Below, piece after piece: positions 1-9,685 of a stretch of DNA of 21,956 nucleotides. The notes beneath the pieces were generated by a model. It was not told the DNA's origin. It did no database searches and saw only the letters and a program-made list of their open reading frames with translations. Made by a program: the position numbers and the translations under genes. How positions within the stretch are numbered: position 1 is the first letter of the stretch; the number at the start of each line of letters is the position of its first letter. Source of the stretch: Zygophlyctis sp. KS116 (lineage: Eukaryota; Chytridiomycota); contig BAAFSQ010000168.1 of the NCBI GenBank assembly GCA_054661495.1, positions 1-21,956 of the forward strand. Direction: 5' to 3'.

Positions 1-89
1 AAGAGTATGGTAGATTATTTGGAAAACCTTCTATATCTGCCTGGGAATGGATCACTCAACTGGAAACTAAGAAGTCTAATAGTCTATAA
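1..89 (+). CDS. 3' end of an unrecognised gene (partial)
   Basis: An open frame beginning at base 3 encodes 28 residues (EYGRLFGKPSISAWEWITQL, then a Lys/Ser-rich tail) and stops with TAA at 87-89. The window cuts off everything upstream, so start, length and introns are unknown. The stretch looks coding (Trp-rich, no low complexity) and the 109 bases between its stop and the calcineurin B start match the spacing elsewhere in the window. I do not recognise the family. It could also be a short chance frame. Confidence 0.4.
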   Translation, partial: EYGRLFGKPSISAWEWITQLETKKSNSL

Positions 90-198
90 ATACTAAATGA
101 GTACTATTGTATCTTGTCATCCGTTGAGTCTGACAAACCTACCGTACAAGTCAAACCTTTGTTTCTGTTAAATTGCGTCGACAAGCGACATTACAAGA

Positions 199-762
199 AT
201 GGGAAACTTTAATTCGCAACTATTACCTCTGGAACTGGAAGAATTGTCAAGAGAAACGTCTTTGACTCATCAGGAAATTAAAAAACTCTACAAGAGATTT
301 AAAACTCTGGACAAGGAAAACAAGTCTTTTATTACTCTTTTAGAGTTCATGTCAATCCCTGAACTTGTCATGAATCCTCTTGCTAATAGAATTCTCAAAG
401 TTTTTGACAAGAATTCTAGATCAGAATTGAATTTTAGAGAATTTATTTCAAATTTATCAGTATTTTCTCTTCATACTAAAAGAGAAACGAAACTACAATT
501 TGCTTTTGATGTTTATGATGTAGACGGAGATGGATTTATAGATTCTAGAGATTTATTTTACATTATTAAACTCTTGGTAACTTATTTCTAAACTAAACTA
601 GAGGTTGGATCTAATCTAAATGATGATCAAGTACAATCACTAGTAGATCAAACAATTTTAGATGCAGATACTCTAGATATGGATGGTAGAATTTCATTTT
701 TGGAATTTAAAAGGACAATGTTTGATGTTGATTTTTCTAGTATATTGACTATAGATTTTTAA
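199..762 (+). CDS. CNB1: Calcineurin regulatory subunit B (two exons)
   Basis: Exons 199-576 and 604-762, with a 27-nt intron containing a CTAAA-type branch site, give 178 residues, about the family length. The N-terminus MGN is a classic N-myristoylation start. After splicing, LVGSNLNDDQ matches the family's conserved segment between EF-hands 3 and 4. Calcineurin B is the calcium-sensing subunit of the protein phosphatase calcineurin, which acts in calcium stress signalling. The third EF loop (DVDGDGFIDSRD) is canonical. Loops 1 (DKENKSFITLLE) and 2 (DKNSRSELNFRE) lack the usual Gly and acidic residues. The fourth (around DADTLDMDGRIS) carries one extra residue. The C-terminus ends soon after EF4. 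A related calcineurin-B-like protein is possible, but overall fit favours CNB1. The stop lies 8 bases from the stop of the opposing complex I gene. Confidence 0.88.
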
Positions 763-770
763 AGAGTTTA

Positions 771-1065
771 TTAAGATTTTGTAGCATCAAAACTTTTTCC
801 TCTTCTTGCTCCCATGGGCTCAAATCTATGATTCTAGTTTTTTTAGAAAAAGAAAAAGAGATTACAAACCAGTCTTTAAAACAATAAAAAAGAGTTCCAG
901 GGACTACGATTACAGTCATAAATGCTATTTTCATTGTTCTAGGAGTGAATTTATAATATTCATGAGTATGTTCCTTCATATGGTACCATTTTTCAATTGC
1001 CGGATCAATCTAGAGTTAGATAAATGACTTACAAGAACAGAAGGATATTTTCCATGGCCGCCCAT
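771..1065 (-). CDS. NDUFB4: Complex I subunit NDUFB4 (B15)-like, three exons
   Basis: On the minus strand, exons 1065-1033, 1009-866 and 833-771 with introns of 23 and 32 nt encode 79 residues. The reading MGGHGKYPSVL then IDPAIEKWYHMKEH resembles the 'LDPAIERW..MREN' start of fungal B15 subunits. A single membrane segment follows (about residues 38-55, TVIVVPGTLFYCF), then a short basic tail with GARRGKS, like the fungal RGKRRGDS tail. It is an accessory subunit of mitochondrial NADH:ubiquinone oxidoreductase in the inner membrane. Unspliced, the frame runs into a poorly conserved acidic tail, so the second intron is supported by the conserved C-terminus. A CTTATAAAA motif sits just upstream of the ATG. 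Its presence implies the organism retains complex I. Confidence 0.8.
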
Positions 1066-1296
1066 TAAAGGTTTTTATAAGCGCGTTCTTAAACCTTTTT
1101 AACTGGTTATTCTATATCTGCATCTGTATCTGTAAAATTTTGAAATATGATTCAGGGATGTTGTAAAGGAAGGTATGAATCCCTTAATCATAATACTTAA
1201 TTTATGAATTTCTCTAGTTGAAATTAATAAATCAGGAAAATCAGGAAATCAAAAATAAGAAAAATTTTCTTATAGGCTTATAAAATTCTTATAAAA
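1066..1296. promoter_or_regulatory. Divergent promoter region with CTTATAAAA motifs
   Basis: This 231-base spacer separates two divergent starts. CTTATAAAA occurs on the minus strand at 1081-1073, seven bases before the NDUFB4 start. On the plus strand it occurs at 1277-1285 and 1288-1296, and the last copy touches the transporter ATG. A weaker CTTATAGG lies at 1269-1276. The rest is AT-rich with no open frame I would call. A promoter role is inferred from repetition of the motif beside several other starts. Confidence 0.5.
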
Positions 1297-2349
1297 ATGC
1301 AAGTTCAAGGAGATGATGAAATGACTCTGCTGCCCATGGCGAAAAACGAGGATAAGCTTGATAGTATGCATGATGATAGCATCAGCTCTAGTAAGGAAAA
1401 CAGTATCAAGGAAGTTGTGAGCAGTCCTAAAATTCAAGGAAATGAAATATTTAAGTTTGAATATTTGTATATAATTTTAAACTTGGGCTCTGCTGTTGGG
1501 ATAGTCATGGCCAATAAGTGGGTTTTCTCAAAGGAGGGATTTAATTTTGGAACAATATTGACTTGCATTCACTTTTTTGTAACTTATTTAGGACTTGTTG
1601 GTTGTGCATACTTTAATGTTTTCACTCCAAAAAAGATTGATGTCAAATCCGTATTACCAATTTGTATCAGTTTTTGTGGATTTGTGGTTTTGACAAATCT
1701 TAGTTTAGTCTATAACTCTATTGGATTTTATCAAATTGCCAAAGTTGGAACAATGCCAACTGTAATGCTTATACAAATATTCTTTTATAAAATGCATTTC
1801 TCTGCTGCTGTTAAAAGAAGTGTATATATTATTTGTCTTGGAGTTGTTCTAGCTTCTGTTACGGATGTACAGGTTAATTTACTTGGTTGTATAATTGCTG
1901 GAGCTGCAGTTGTTGTTACAGCAATGTATCAAATTTGGATTGGTACATCTCAAAAGGATTTACAAGTTGATTCTATGCAACTTTTATACTATCAAGCTCC
2001 TATTTCAGGACTTTTATTGATACCAATGATTCCTTTTTTGGATGATGTACCTAAATTTTTAGAATTTGAATGGAATGCATCAGCTTTTTACTCTATAATG
2101 GTATCTGCAATTCTTGCATTTTTTGTAAATTTGAGTACATTTTTAATTATTGGACGATTCTCTGCAATGTAAATTTAATTTTAATAATGGAATAGTACTT
2201 ATAATGTTGTTGGAAATTTCAAGACTGTAATGATTCTAATTTTAGGATTTGTAATTTTTGCGTATCCTTTGGATATAAAGAATCTTTTCGGGATATCTGT
2301 AACTTTGGTTGGAGTATTTATGTATTCTTCAGCAAAGATGAGTTCTTGA
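1297..2349 (+). CDS. SLC35/TPT-family nucleotide-sugar or triose-phosphate-type transporter
   Basis: Exons 1297-2168 and 2196-2349 (27-nt intron) encode 341 residues, normal for the drug/metabolite transporter TPT branch. About 55 hydrophilic N-terminal residues are followed by roughly ten hydrophobic segments. Typical SLC35E3-like stretches are visible: NKWVFSKEGFNFGTILTCIH near residues 68-87, KVGTMPTVMLIQ near 149-160, and, across the splice, NVVGNFKTVMILILGF near the end. Such proteins exchange phosphorylated sugars or nucleotide sugars across Golgi, ER or plastid membranes. The substrate cannot be read from sequence. The intron removes an in-frame stop just before a conserved helix, so splicing is certain. 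Because a TATA-like motif abuts this ATG, translation might start at a later Met (1321 or 1336) without loss of membrane segments. Confidence 0.85.
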
Positions 2350-2690
2350 TTAATAAATATTTATTACAAAATCTAGCATTTTAAAGATTTATGAGGAGTG
2401 GGTTATAAGATTTATAAGATTTATAAAGCACTGTAAGGTTTATAAGATTTATAAGGGCTGGGCTGTAAATTGGTTTAAATGTCGCTGCTCGTCCGAAATC
2501 TTGGAGCTCCGTCAGTAGTATAGATAAAGCACCGAATGATACCATTTTTAAAATGTATCAGAAAATGTCCAGGCCTCAGTAAAATTTTAGAATTTTGAAG
2601 TTGGACTACAGCTTGGGATTCTTTAAACAGTCACAACATATTTTCAACTGGTTTCGCCTTGTTGTAGCTCATGTGAAATGACATAAAGAG
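2350..2690. other. Spacer between two convergent 3' ends, holding an orphan promoter copy
   Basis: No conserved gene is visible here. The spacer lies between the transporter stop and the stop of the minus-strand glycosyltransferase-like gene. Its one notable content is the 113-bp copy of the CBP20 promoter and start at 2401-2513, listed separately. The remainder (2514-2690) is ordinary AT-rich sequence. Confidence 0.6.
2401..2513 (+). repeat. Copy 1 of a dispersed 113-bp repeat (orphan CBP20 promoter plus start)
   Basis: This block matches 5118-5229 with about ten differences and one single-base gap. A 40-base stretch starting GGGCTGGGCTGTAAATTGG is identical. It holds repeated TTATAAG motifs, then an ATG at 2479 opening MSLLVRNLGAPSVV before a TAG at 2521-2523. 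The genuine CBP20 gene starts [12 protein letters not shown]. The copy therefore carries promoter, start codon and first 12 codons, but no downstream CBP20 sequence. It sits where two genes converge, a place with no obvious need for a promoter. Confidence 0.9.
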
Positions 2691-3734
2691 TCAATTTAAT
2701 TTTTTAACTTGAATTTTGACGCATAGATTGTCATTGAAATCAATAGAAGTCAACGCCTTATCAAGTTCATAGTAATTGGGCCAGATTTGATTTGGTTTAA
2801 TTTTAGCAGCAGGCGCAGTGGCCGGATCATGATATGTGTTTGCATATTTGTTGGACAAATGTGGTGCAAAGGATTTTTCATCAGAAGTTGCAGTAGTAGC
2901 ATTTGAAATTATAATTGGTATGCAGAGTGGTTCAAAGCATTGGTGTGAACCACTGACTGCTGCTTCTCGAGTTTCCAATTGTGTAGGATTCCCATTCTTA
3001 TTCCAGCAAGAGCTTTGCATCCACTTTTTCACATCATCTTTTGTGTAAATAGACATTGCATAATAAGATTGAAGTGGGAAGTAAAATAACTTGCCATTCT
3101 TGCATTTTACCAATTCCATAAATTCTTTTGTTTTGTTTATAGGAACTTCATCGAGTAGATACTCTTCTTCTTCACGCCATTCAATTCTTTGTAAAGCTCT
3201 TCGACAAACTTTATCAATGGCCAACATATTATTATCCAGAATCCAAGAGTCTAATACTTCTTCCGTAAGGAGCATATCATCTTCAGTAATTATAAAATAT
3301 TGGTATGCATCCCTTTCAAACGCCTCTTTGACCATACGTCGATTGCCCCAAGGAAAATCAAGCCCAGCATATTCATCTGAAATAGATATTCTGTAAGTAT
3401 GATATTCTTTGTGTATTGGCTTCAAGAGTTTCTCAATTTTTTGTTTTGCGTATTCTGAATTTGTCATGATTTCAATAGTTAGCTTGTATTTGCTACTAAA
3501 GGAATATAACTCTACCATCTGGCGTACAAAAAAGTTGGCCGTATAATCCCCCTGCCAAAAGGATTGGATTCCAATAAATACGTTAACTGCAGGTACTTTC
3601 ACATGCGTTTTCACCGTGAAAGTACAATATAGTAAAACAAAACAAAAAGAAATAAAAAGAATGAATTGTACTATTTTAAGAATTCGATATGTACCTCTTT
3701 TTCTCAAAGCCATCACGGTTACTAATAAATTCAT
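2691..3734 (-). CDS. Type II membrane protein, glycosyltransferase-like
   Basis: A single 347-residue frame. A short basic N-terminus (MALRKRGTYRILK) precedes one hydrophobic helix (about residues 21-41, IVQFILFISFCFVLLYC), the signal-anchor layout of Golgi glycosyltransferases. The rest would be lumenal. At about residue 150, YFIITEDDMLLTEEVLDSWI resembles the acidic DxD/EDD metal- and nucleotide-sugar-binding motif of GT-A enzymes. Further on, a Cys-rich stretch (SSCWN, HQCFEPLC) may form disulphides. The start could be 3734 or, equally well, the Met at 3713. I cannot assign it to a numbered CAZy family. Its substrate is unknown and the glycosyltransferase call is inference from topology and motif. 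Confidence 0.6.
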   Translation of the reverse strand: MNLLVTVMALRKRGTYRILKIVQFILFISFCFVLLYCTFTVKTHVKVPAVNVFIGIQSFWQGDYTANFFVRQMVELYSFSSKYKLTIEIMTNSEYAKQKIEKLLKPIHKEYHTYRISISDEYAGLDFPWGNRRMVKEAFERDAYQYFIITEDDMLLTEEVLDSWILDNNMLAIDKVCRRALQRIEWREEEEYLLDEVPINKTKEFMELVKCKNGKLFYFPLQSYYAMSIYTKDDVKKWMQSSCWNKNGNPTQLETREAAVSGSHQCFEPLCIPIIISNATTATSDEKSFAPHLSNKYANTYHDPATAPAAKIKPNQIWPNYYELDKALTSIDFNDNLCVKIQVKKLN

Positions 3735-4222
3735 TTAAAAAACAAGAGTAAAGTCGGAATTTTGGAATTTTGGATAATACTGACTTTTCTGTGGACTTGA
3801 AGCTGGTAGAAGGCGATGCAAAGCGTAATCTTCATTGCACTTGATGGTTTGTTCACCAATTGAAAGAAGAAAATAGCAAAGTATTGATCAATAAGTGTTC
3901 CATTGCGAAGAGTGTGAGTATCAACTTCATGGCGTCTGACTTTGTTCTCTGGAAAAAGCTTTGATGGAAGACTGGTGATCAAGGTCAATTTCTTGTTTGA
4001 AGTCATCATTGAGAGCTGAAACGTTGCAAGTTGTAATCGCGCTAATCAGAAAGATAACAAATTGTAAACTGTGATTTTGAAGTCTTTGCAATTAGTAATG
4101 CATCAAGAATCATTGAAATGACTTGTACAAAGATTTTGTATTAAAGAAATTAGCGGTCGCTTTAAGCTGCAATAAATCATTCTTCCAACCATAATTAATG
4201 ACACTTTGATAGCCTTTGTTCA
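3735..4222. other. 488-base stretch without a convincing gene
   Basis: The minus strand has an open frame at 4009-3731, but its product is not recognisable and its composition is weak. In another minus frame a hydrophobic run followed by TTCNVSALNDDF (about 4050-3990) looks like a signal peptide and its cleavage region, but no ATG begins it. A third short frame (about 4221-4108) follows the RING gene directly. These may be decayed pieces of one gene, or noise. I do not call any of them. Confidence 0.5.
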
Positions 4223-4447
4223 TCAGTTCATGAGATTCAATAATGACAGTTGTTTCTCTAACAACTGATTATGAAAAAGTTTAGATGTTCTACAAATTGG
4301 ACACTTGCTATTTATCTTTTGCTTACAAGGATGACAAACAAAATGATTGCCAGAAGAGCATTGAATAATGGGTGGTGAAATACCATCGTAACAAATGCAG
4401 CATTCTAATTCAGATTTCTGCAACTCATAAGTTATTTGAATACTCAT
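4223..4447 (-). CDS. SIAH/SINA-like RING finger protein, RING only
   Basis: This 74-residue frame contains a complete C3HC4 RING: CCIC at residues 16-19, a Cys after PPIIQ, His and CHPC, then CPIC. The sequence around it (ELECCICYDGISPPIIQC) is very close to the seven-in-absentia ubiquitin ligases, which bind an E2 through this RING and substrates through a later domain. Here the protein stops about 25 residues after the RING. The SIAH zinc fingers and substrate-binding domain (about 200 residues) are absent and I cannot find them downstream in any frame. One extra residue sits between the Gly and His of the usual SGH motif. It is either a truncated relic or a small RING-only protein. Confidence 0.6.
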   Translation of the reverse strand: MSIQITYELQKSELECCICYDGISPPIIQCSSGNHFVCHPCKQKINSKCPICRTSKLFHNQLLEKQLSLLNLMN

Positions 4448-5194
4448 TTTATTTATTATATTATTATAGAAATATTTAAAAATTCTATAATAAAATTAAA
4501 TTATTTTCTTGTTGATGCAGTGTTGCTTGATTCGAGCCTTTTCACTGTCAACATTATGATAGTACTCTCAATATCTTTCTCTCTCCTTTTCTTGATTTTT
4601 TGAGTAATAGTTTTTATACCATTTCACTTTATTTTCTTATACAAGCCATGTAATCTCTGTATCTCTTTATTGTTTTTATATCAAGTGCCATTAAATAATT
4701 TAAGAAAATAAGTTTCTGGAAATAATCTTACGTTTCTTCTGAAGAGGTTCAACAGTGTGCTCCAATAACTCTTCAATTTCACGCCTGTTTCTCTTTTGCT
4801 GATTAGTCAATAGGTTTTCTCTATCAGATTGTCTATTAAGATATTATAACATTTGTGCTTCAATCTTTCTTAGTGGAACCTTTCTTTAGTTTCAAATACA
4901 GTTTGTAAGGTGATAGTAGGCCACTCTTGGGATTGTAATAGATTGAATATAATTCTTCCATAATTTTATACTCAAGGCCAAGAAAAAAAGTTATTTAATA
5001 CTAGATTTATTCAAAGATAAAGAAATGAAGCCACTGGTGAGTGATAATGGAAAGCTGCAAAAAATTATGAATTCGGACAGTGTTGTTGCAGCCAAAATTG
5101 CTGGAGATGCCTGGAAAGGTTATAAGATTTATAAGGTTAATAAAGCACTGTAAGGTTTATAAGGATTAAAGGGCTGGGCTGTAAATTGGTTTAA
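4448..5194. other. Low-content intergenic stretch
   Basis: This 747-base AT-rich stretch lies between the divergent RING and CBP20 genes. It contains the short integrase-like frame (4860-4961, minus). On the minus strand, roughly 4800-4735, there is a Lys/Glu-rich frame (REIEELLEHTVEPLQKKRK) that could be coding in a gene with unresolved splicing. The right end is the CBP20 promoter repeat. No RNA gene is recognised. Confidence 0.45.
4860..4961 (-). pseudogene. Short fragment resembling an integrase/transposon N-terminus
   Basis: A 33-residue minus frame begins MEELYSIYYNPKSGLLSPYK and then stops. A Tyr-Tyr-Asn-Pro-Lys-x-Gly start followed by a 'LYxKxK' segment recalls the beginning of rve-type integrase genes in eukaryotic mobile elements, but I recall this only as a general pattern. 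No catalytic DDE core follows. A Lys-rich frame further along (4800-4735) could belong to the same broken or spliced gene. It may instead be the first exon of an unrelated gene. Confidence 0.25.
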
Positions 5195-5229
5195 ATGTCG
5201 CTGCTCGTCCAAACTCTTGGAGCTCCGTC
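5118..5229 (+). repeat. Copy 2 of the dispersed repeat: promoter and first codons of CBP20
   Basis: This is the partner of 2401-2513. It covers 77 bases upstream of the CBP20 ATG (5195-5197) and the first 35 coding bases. It includes TTATAAG motifs at about 5119-5134 and 5155-5162 and the GGGCTGGGCTG segment. The upstream part is presumably the CBP20 promoter. Both copies keep the frame after the ATG. Confidence 0.9.
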
Positions 5230-5849
5230 TTCTTACAGGGACAAGAAATATCCTGTAACTTTTTTTTATTTAAAATCAGGGAACTAGGGCAGAATTAGAA
5301 TCAGCATTGTCTTCTTCTACTACATTATATGTTGGAAATACATCATTTTACACCACTGAAGAACAAATTTATCAACTCTTTTCTAAAGTTGGAGAAATTA
5401 AGAGAATTATTATGGGATTAGATCGTGTTAAGAAGACTCCTTGTGGATTCTGTTTTGTGGAATATTATACTAGAAAAGATGCATTAGATTGTATGAAATT
5501 CTTGAATGGAACTAAATGTGACGAAAGGATTATTAGAACAGATATAGATCCAGGGTTTAAACCTGATCGTCAATATGGAAGAGGAAGATCAGGAGGTCAA
5601 GTAAGAGATGAATATAGAGAAGACTATGATCAAGGAAGAGGAGGTTGGGGCTTAAAAACAGAACAAGGAACTGAAAAGAGATACAAGTCTTTTAAAGAAA
5701 ATTATCAGTCTTCTCAATTACCATCAGGAACATCAGATCACGGATATTACTCAAAATCTAATTCTAATACTTTTAAAAAGAGAGGAAGAGAGGAAGAGTC
5801 TGATGATAAAAATCCTAGGTTTAGAAGACAAGGGGATGAGTCACCCTAA
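5195..5849 (+). CDS. NCBP2: Nuclear cap-binding protein subunit 2 (CBP20)
   Basis: Exons 5195-5254 and 5280-5849 (25-nt intron) encode 209 residues. The first exon reads [20 protein letters not shown], corresponding to the Tyr-Arg-Asp region where CBP20 contacts the cap. Exon 2 starts [10 protein letters not shown] and leads into one RRM, with RNP2 [10 protein letters not shown] near residue 36 and RNP1 CGFCFVEYY near 77. The family signature follows: RIIRTD, then [20 protein letters not shown]. Together with CBP80 it binds the m7G cap of nuclear transcripts for splicing, export and the pioneer round of translation. The C-terminal 60 residues are Ser/Arg/Lys-rich and variable. Without the first exon the frame has no ATG, which fixes the intron. 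Confidence 0.95.
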
Positions 5850-5929
5850 ATTAGGAAATTTGGGTCCGACAAAAAAATTTCAATAAAAAATAAAAAAATT
5901 CTAGTCCGAGGGCCAGGGTAGGGAGTTGA

Positions 5930-7305
<1,376 letters not shown>

Positions 7306-7309
<4 letters not shown>

Positions 7310-7785
7310 GTAGATTTAATTCGTTTTAGATAAATAACTAGTTGTTTTTGAATGAGCATTTGATCAATTTCTTCATTCTTGATCCCCTTGTCAAACTTGA
7401 CCATATTCTTTGGTGCGAATTGGGGGCTTTGAAATGTAACTTTGATTAGTATTATGAAAATACCTTTTCTTTTTGGCGAATCAAGTTTATAATCGGGAGA
7501 TACGGCTTTGTCCGATCGTCTTAGTAAAGTTGCTTTTTCCATTTCAGAAAAGTAATTTGATGGAAATCGATTACGGGTGAGTCGATTGATTATAGATCGA
7601 TTGTGGTTTGACCATTCAAGAGTCTTATTTACTCTATCAGCTAAAGAATGCAGATCTGGTTTGGGATAGTGAATGGTATATGAAATCTGCGCTTTTTTTG
7701 GAGTCACTAAATTTGGCTGGGATAATATATGAGGCAAATATGATTGACTATTGTATGCATCATTTGTCATGTTTATCAAACACAA
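7306..7785 (-). CDS. Unrecognised basic protein, divergent from IFT56
   Basis: The frame encodes 159 residues from 7785, or 154 from the next Met at 7770. A probable 24-nt intron (7463-7440, donor GTATTT, branch TACTAAT, acceptor AAAG) is in frame. Removing it deletes the hydrophobic GIFIILIK and gives about 151 residues. The product is Asn-, Lys- and Arg-rich, with stretches such as SLADRVNKTLEW and RFPSNYFSEMEKATLLRR. No membrane segment remains once spliced and no motif is known to me. Only 42 bases separate its start from the IFT56 start, so the two probably share a promoter. A flagellar role is possible by context only. Its stop overlaps the MYST stop. Confidence 0.6.
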
Positions 7786-7827
7786 TTGGTGACGTTACAT
7801 ATTTCGAAAATCGTCCGAACGACCAAG

Positions 7828-9681
7828 ATGGTAAGTTTTAAGATATTAATGTAAAGATGTTATCTAGAGCAAAGTCTGCTATTGACTCTGAAGAGAGAGA
7901 TTCTGCTCCAGAGAAGAAGCCTGCCCCCAAATTAGACAATTTCATTCGTGATAGAGACTACATGGGAGCGATAACTCTACTAGAGGTAAGACGCGATTCT
8001 ACTTAGTACAGTTTCTAAAATCTATGGGCAAGACAGAACTTAATCTTAAATTATGGCTGGCTTATTCTGCTTTTCATTTTGGGGATTATAAAAAGGCGAT
8101 GGATGTAATGCATTTTTAATGCTAATTTAAAGATTTACAAACATTTATTAACCGATCCAAATATTGATAATGTCATTTCTTTATATTTAGCATGCTGCTA
8201 CTTTTTTCTAGGAATGTATAAACAAGCTGATGAAGCCGCACAAAAAGGGCCACCGACTAAATTACAAAACAGACTATTATTCCATTTATCTCATAAATTT
8301 AATGATGAAAAGAGATTGATGGGGTATCATCAAAATTTACAGGATATTACAGAAGATCAGGTATAAATGTTTAATATTGATATATAGCTTACATTGGCTT
8401 CGATGCATTATTTGAGAGGACATTATCAGGAAGCCGTAGATATTTATAAGCGCCTTATGCTAGAAAATAAGTAATTTTAAAAATTAAGCTTATAGAGAAT
8501 ATATTGCAATCAATGTATATATTGCAATGTGTTATTATAAACTGGATTACTTTGATGTTTCTCAAGAAGTCCTAGCAACATATCTTTCCAATTATCCAAA
8601 CAGTGTAACAGCTAGAAATTTAAAGGCATGCAATCATTTTAAGCTGTTTAATGGTAAAGCTGCAGAAGCTGAATTAAAAACGCTCACTGATACAACACAT
8701 CCAAATTTTAAATTTGCAGAAGAGTTAATTCAGCACAATCTGGTAGTTTTTAAGAATGGAGAAAATGCTATACAGATACTTGTTCCGTTAGTGGATGCTC
8801 TTCCAGAGGCTAGATTAAATTTAGTTATTTATCATCTTCGAAATTATGATGTGATGTCTGCATATAATTACATGAAAGATATTGAACCAAGTACACCTCA
8901 GGAATATATTCTAAAAGGAATTGTTAATGCATGTGTTGGACAAGAACAAGACTCTAGAGAGCATTTGAAGATTGCTCAACAATATTTCCAACTTGTTGGT
9001 GGATCAGCTTCAGAATGTGATACGATTCCCGGTAGACAATGTATGGCAAGTTGTTTCTTTTTGCTACGACAATTTGAAGATGTTATGGTTTATTTGAATT
9101 CTGTTAAAGTAATTCAACTAATAATCATAATTAGGGATACATGTTTAATGATGATGTTTTCAATTACAATTTTGCACAAGCTCAATGTGCTTTAGGAGCC
9201 TACACTGAAGCAGAAGAAGCTCTTTTAATGATTCAAAATGAAAAGTATAAGAATGAATACACTTATATCAGCCATTTAGTTAAATGCTGTAAGTATAAAT
9301 TCAGCTTATTTTAGACATTATGAATAGAAAGCCGAGATTAGCATGGGAATTATATCTCAAAATGGAAACATGCTCTGAATCTTTTTCTATTTTAACATTA
9401 ATAGCAAATGATTGTTATACTGTAAGCATAAAATTTAATTTTAGATGAAACAATATTTTTATTCAGCAAAAGCATTTGATGTTTTAGAAAGATTAGATCC
9501 ATGTCCTGAATACTGGGAAGGTAAACTTGGAGCATGTCTTGGAGTTTTGGAATCAATTCTTAACGGATCTGAATCGCGAGAATCTTTCAAGGCGATTGTT
9601 GCGCTGCTCAAAAACTCCGATAATCCGCAGTCTGAAATTACTTTGCGAACTCTAAGGAAAGTAGCCAAAGAGTTAAATTGA
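7828..9681 (+). CDS. IFT56: Intraflagellar transport protein 56 (TTC26/DYF-13)
   Basis: Exons 7857-7985, 8012-8104, 8133-8360, 8388-8470, 8496-9108, 9135-9288, 9315-9421 and 9445-9681 give 547 residues, near the usual ~550. An ATG at 7828-7830 followed by a perfect 26-nt intron would add a one-codon exon and restore MMLSRAK, the start seen in animals. The TPR protein is strongly conserved: FRDR-like start ([15 protein letters not shown]), [33 protein letters not shown]-like [33 protein letters not shown], and [17 protein letters not shown]56 is an IFT-B subunit that carries motility-related cargo into cilia. Seven introns of 23-28 nt are certain (eight with the first). The stop is 4 bases before the topoisomerase ATG. 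Confidence 0.95.
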
Positions 9682-9685
9682 GCAT

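Noticed and set aside
806-1027. Plus-strand open frame of 73 codons
   Set aside because: It lies over the spliced NDUFB4-like gene on the other strand, begins at a non-conserved Met and has no recognisable content.
2836-3396. Two plus-strand frames across the glycosyltransferase-like gene
   Set aside because: They are antisense shadows of the long minus-strand frame, which has coherent topology and motif.
3731-4009. Minus-strand 92-codon frame upstream of the glycosyltransferase-like gene
   Set aside because: Hydrophobic, unrecognised, overlaps the start of the next gene by a few bases. Neighbouring frames show equally good fragments, so no single frame is supported.
2401-5229. The dispersed repeat as a small RNA gene
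   Set aside because: I saw no conserved snRNA or tRNA features, and the copies end within coding sequence of CBP20, which explains the conservation.
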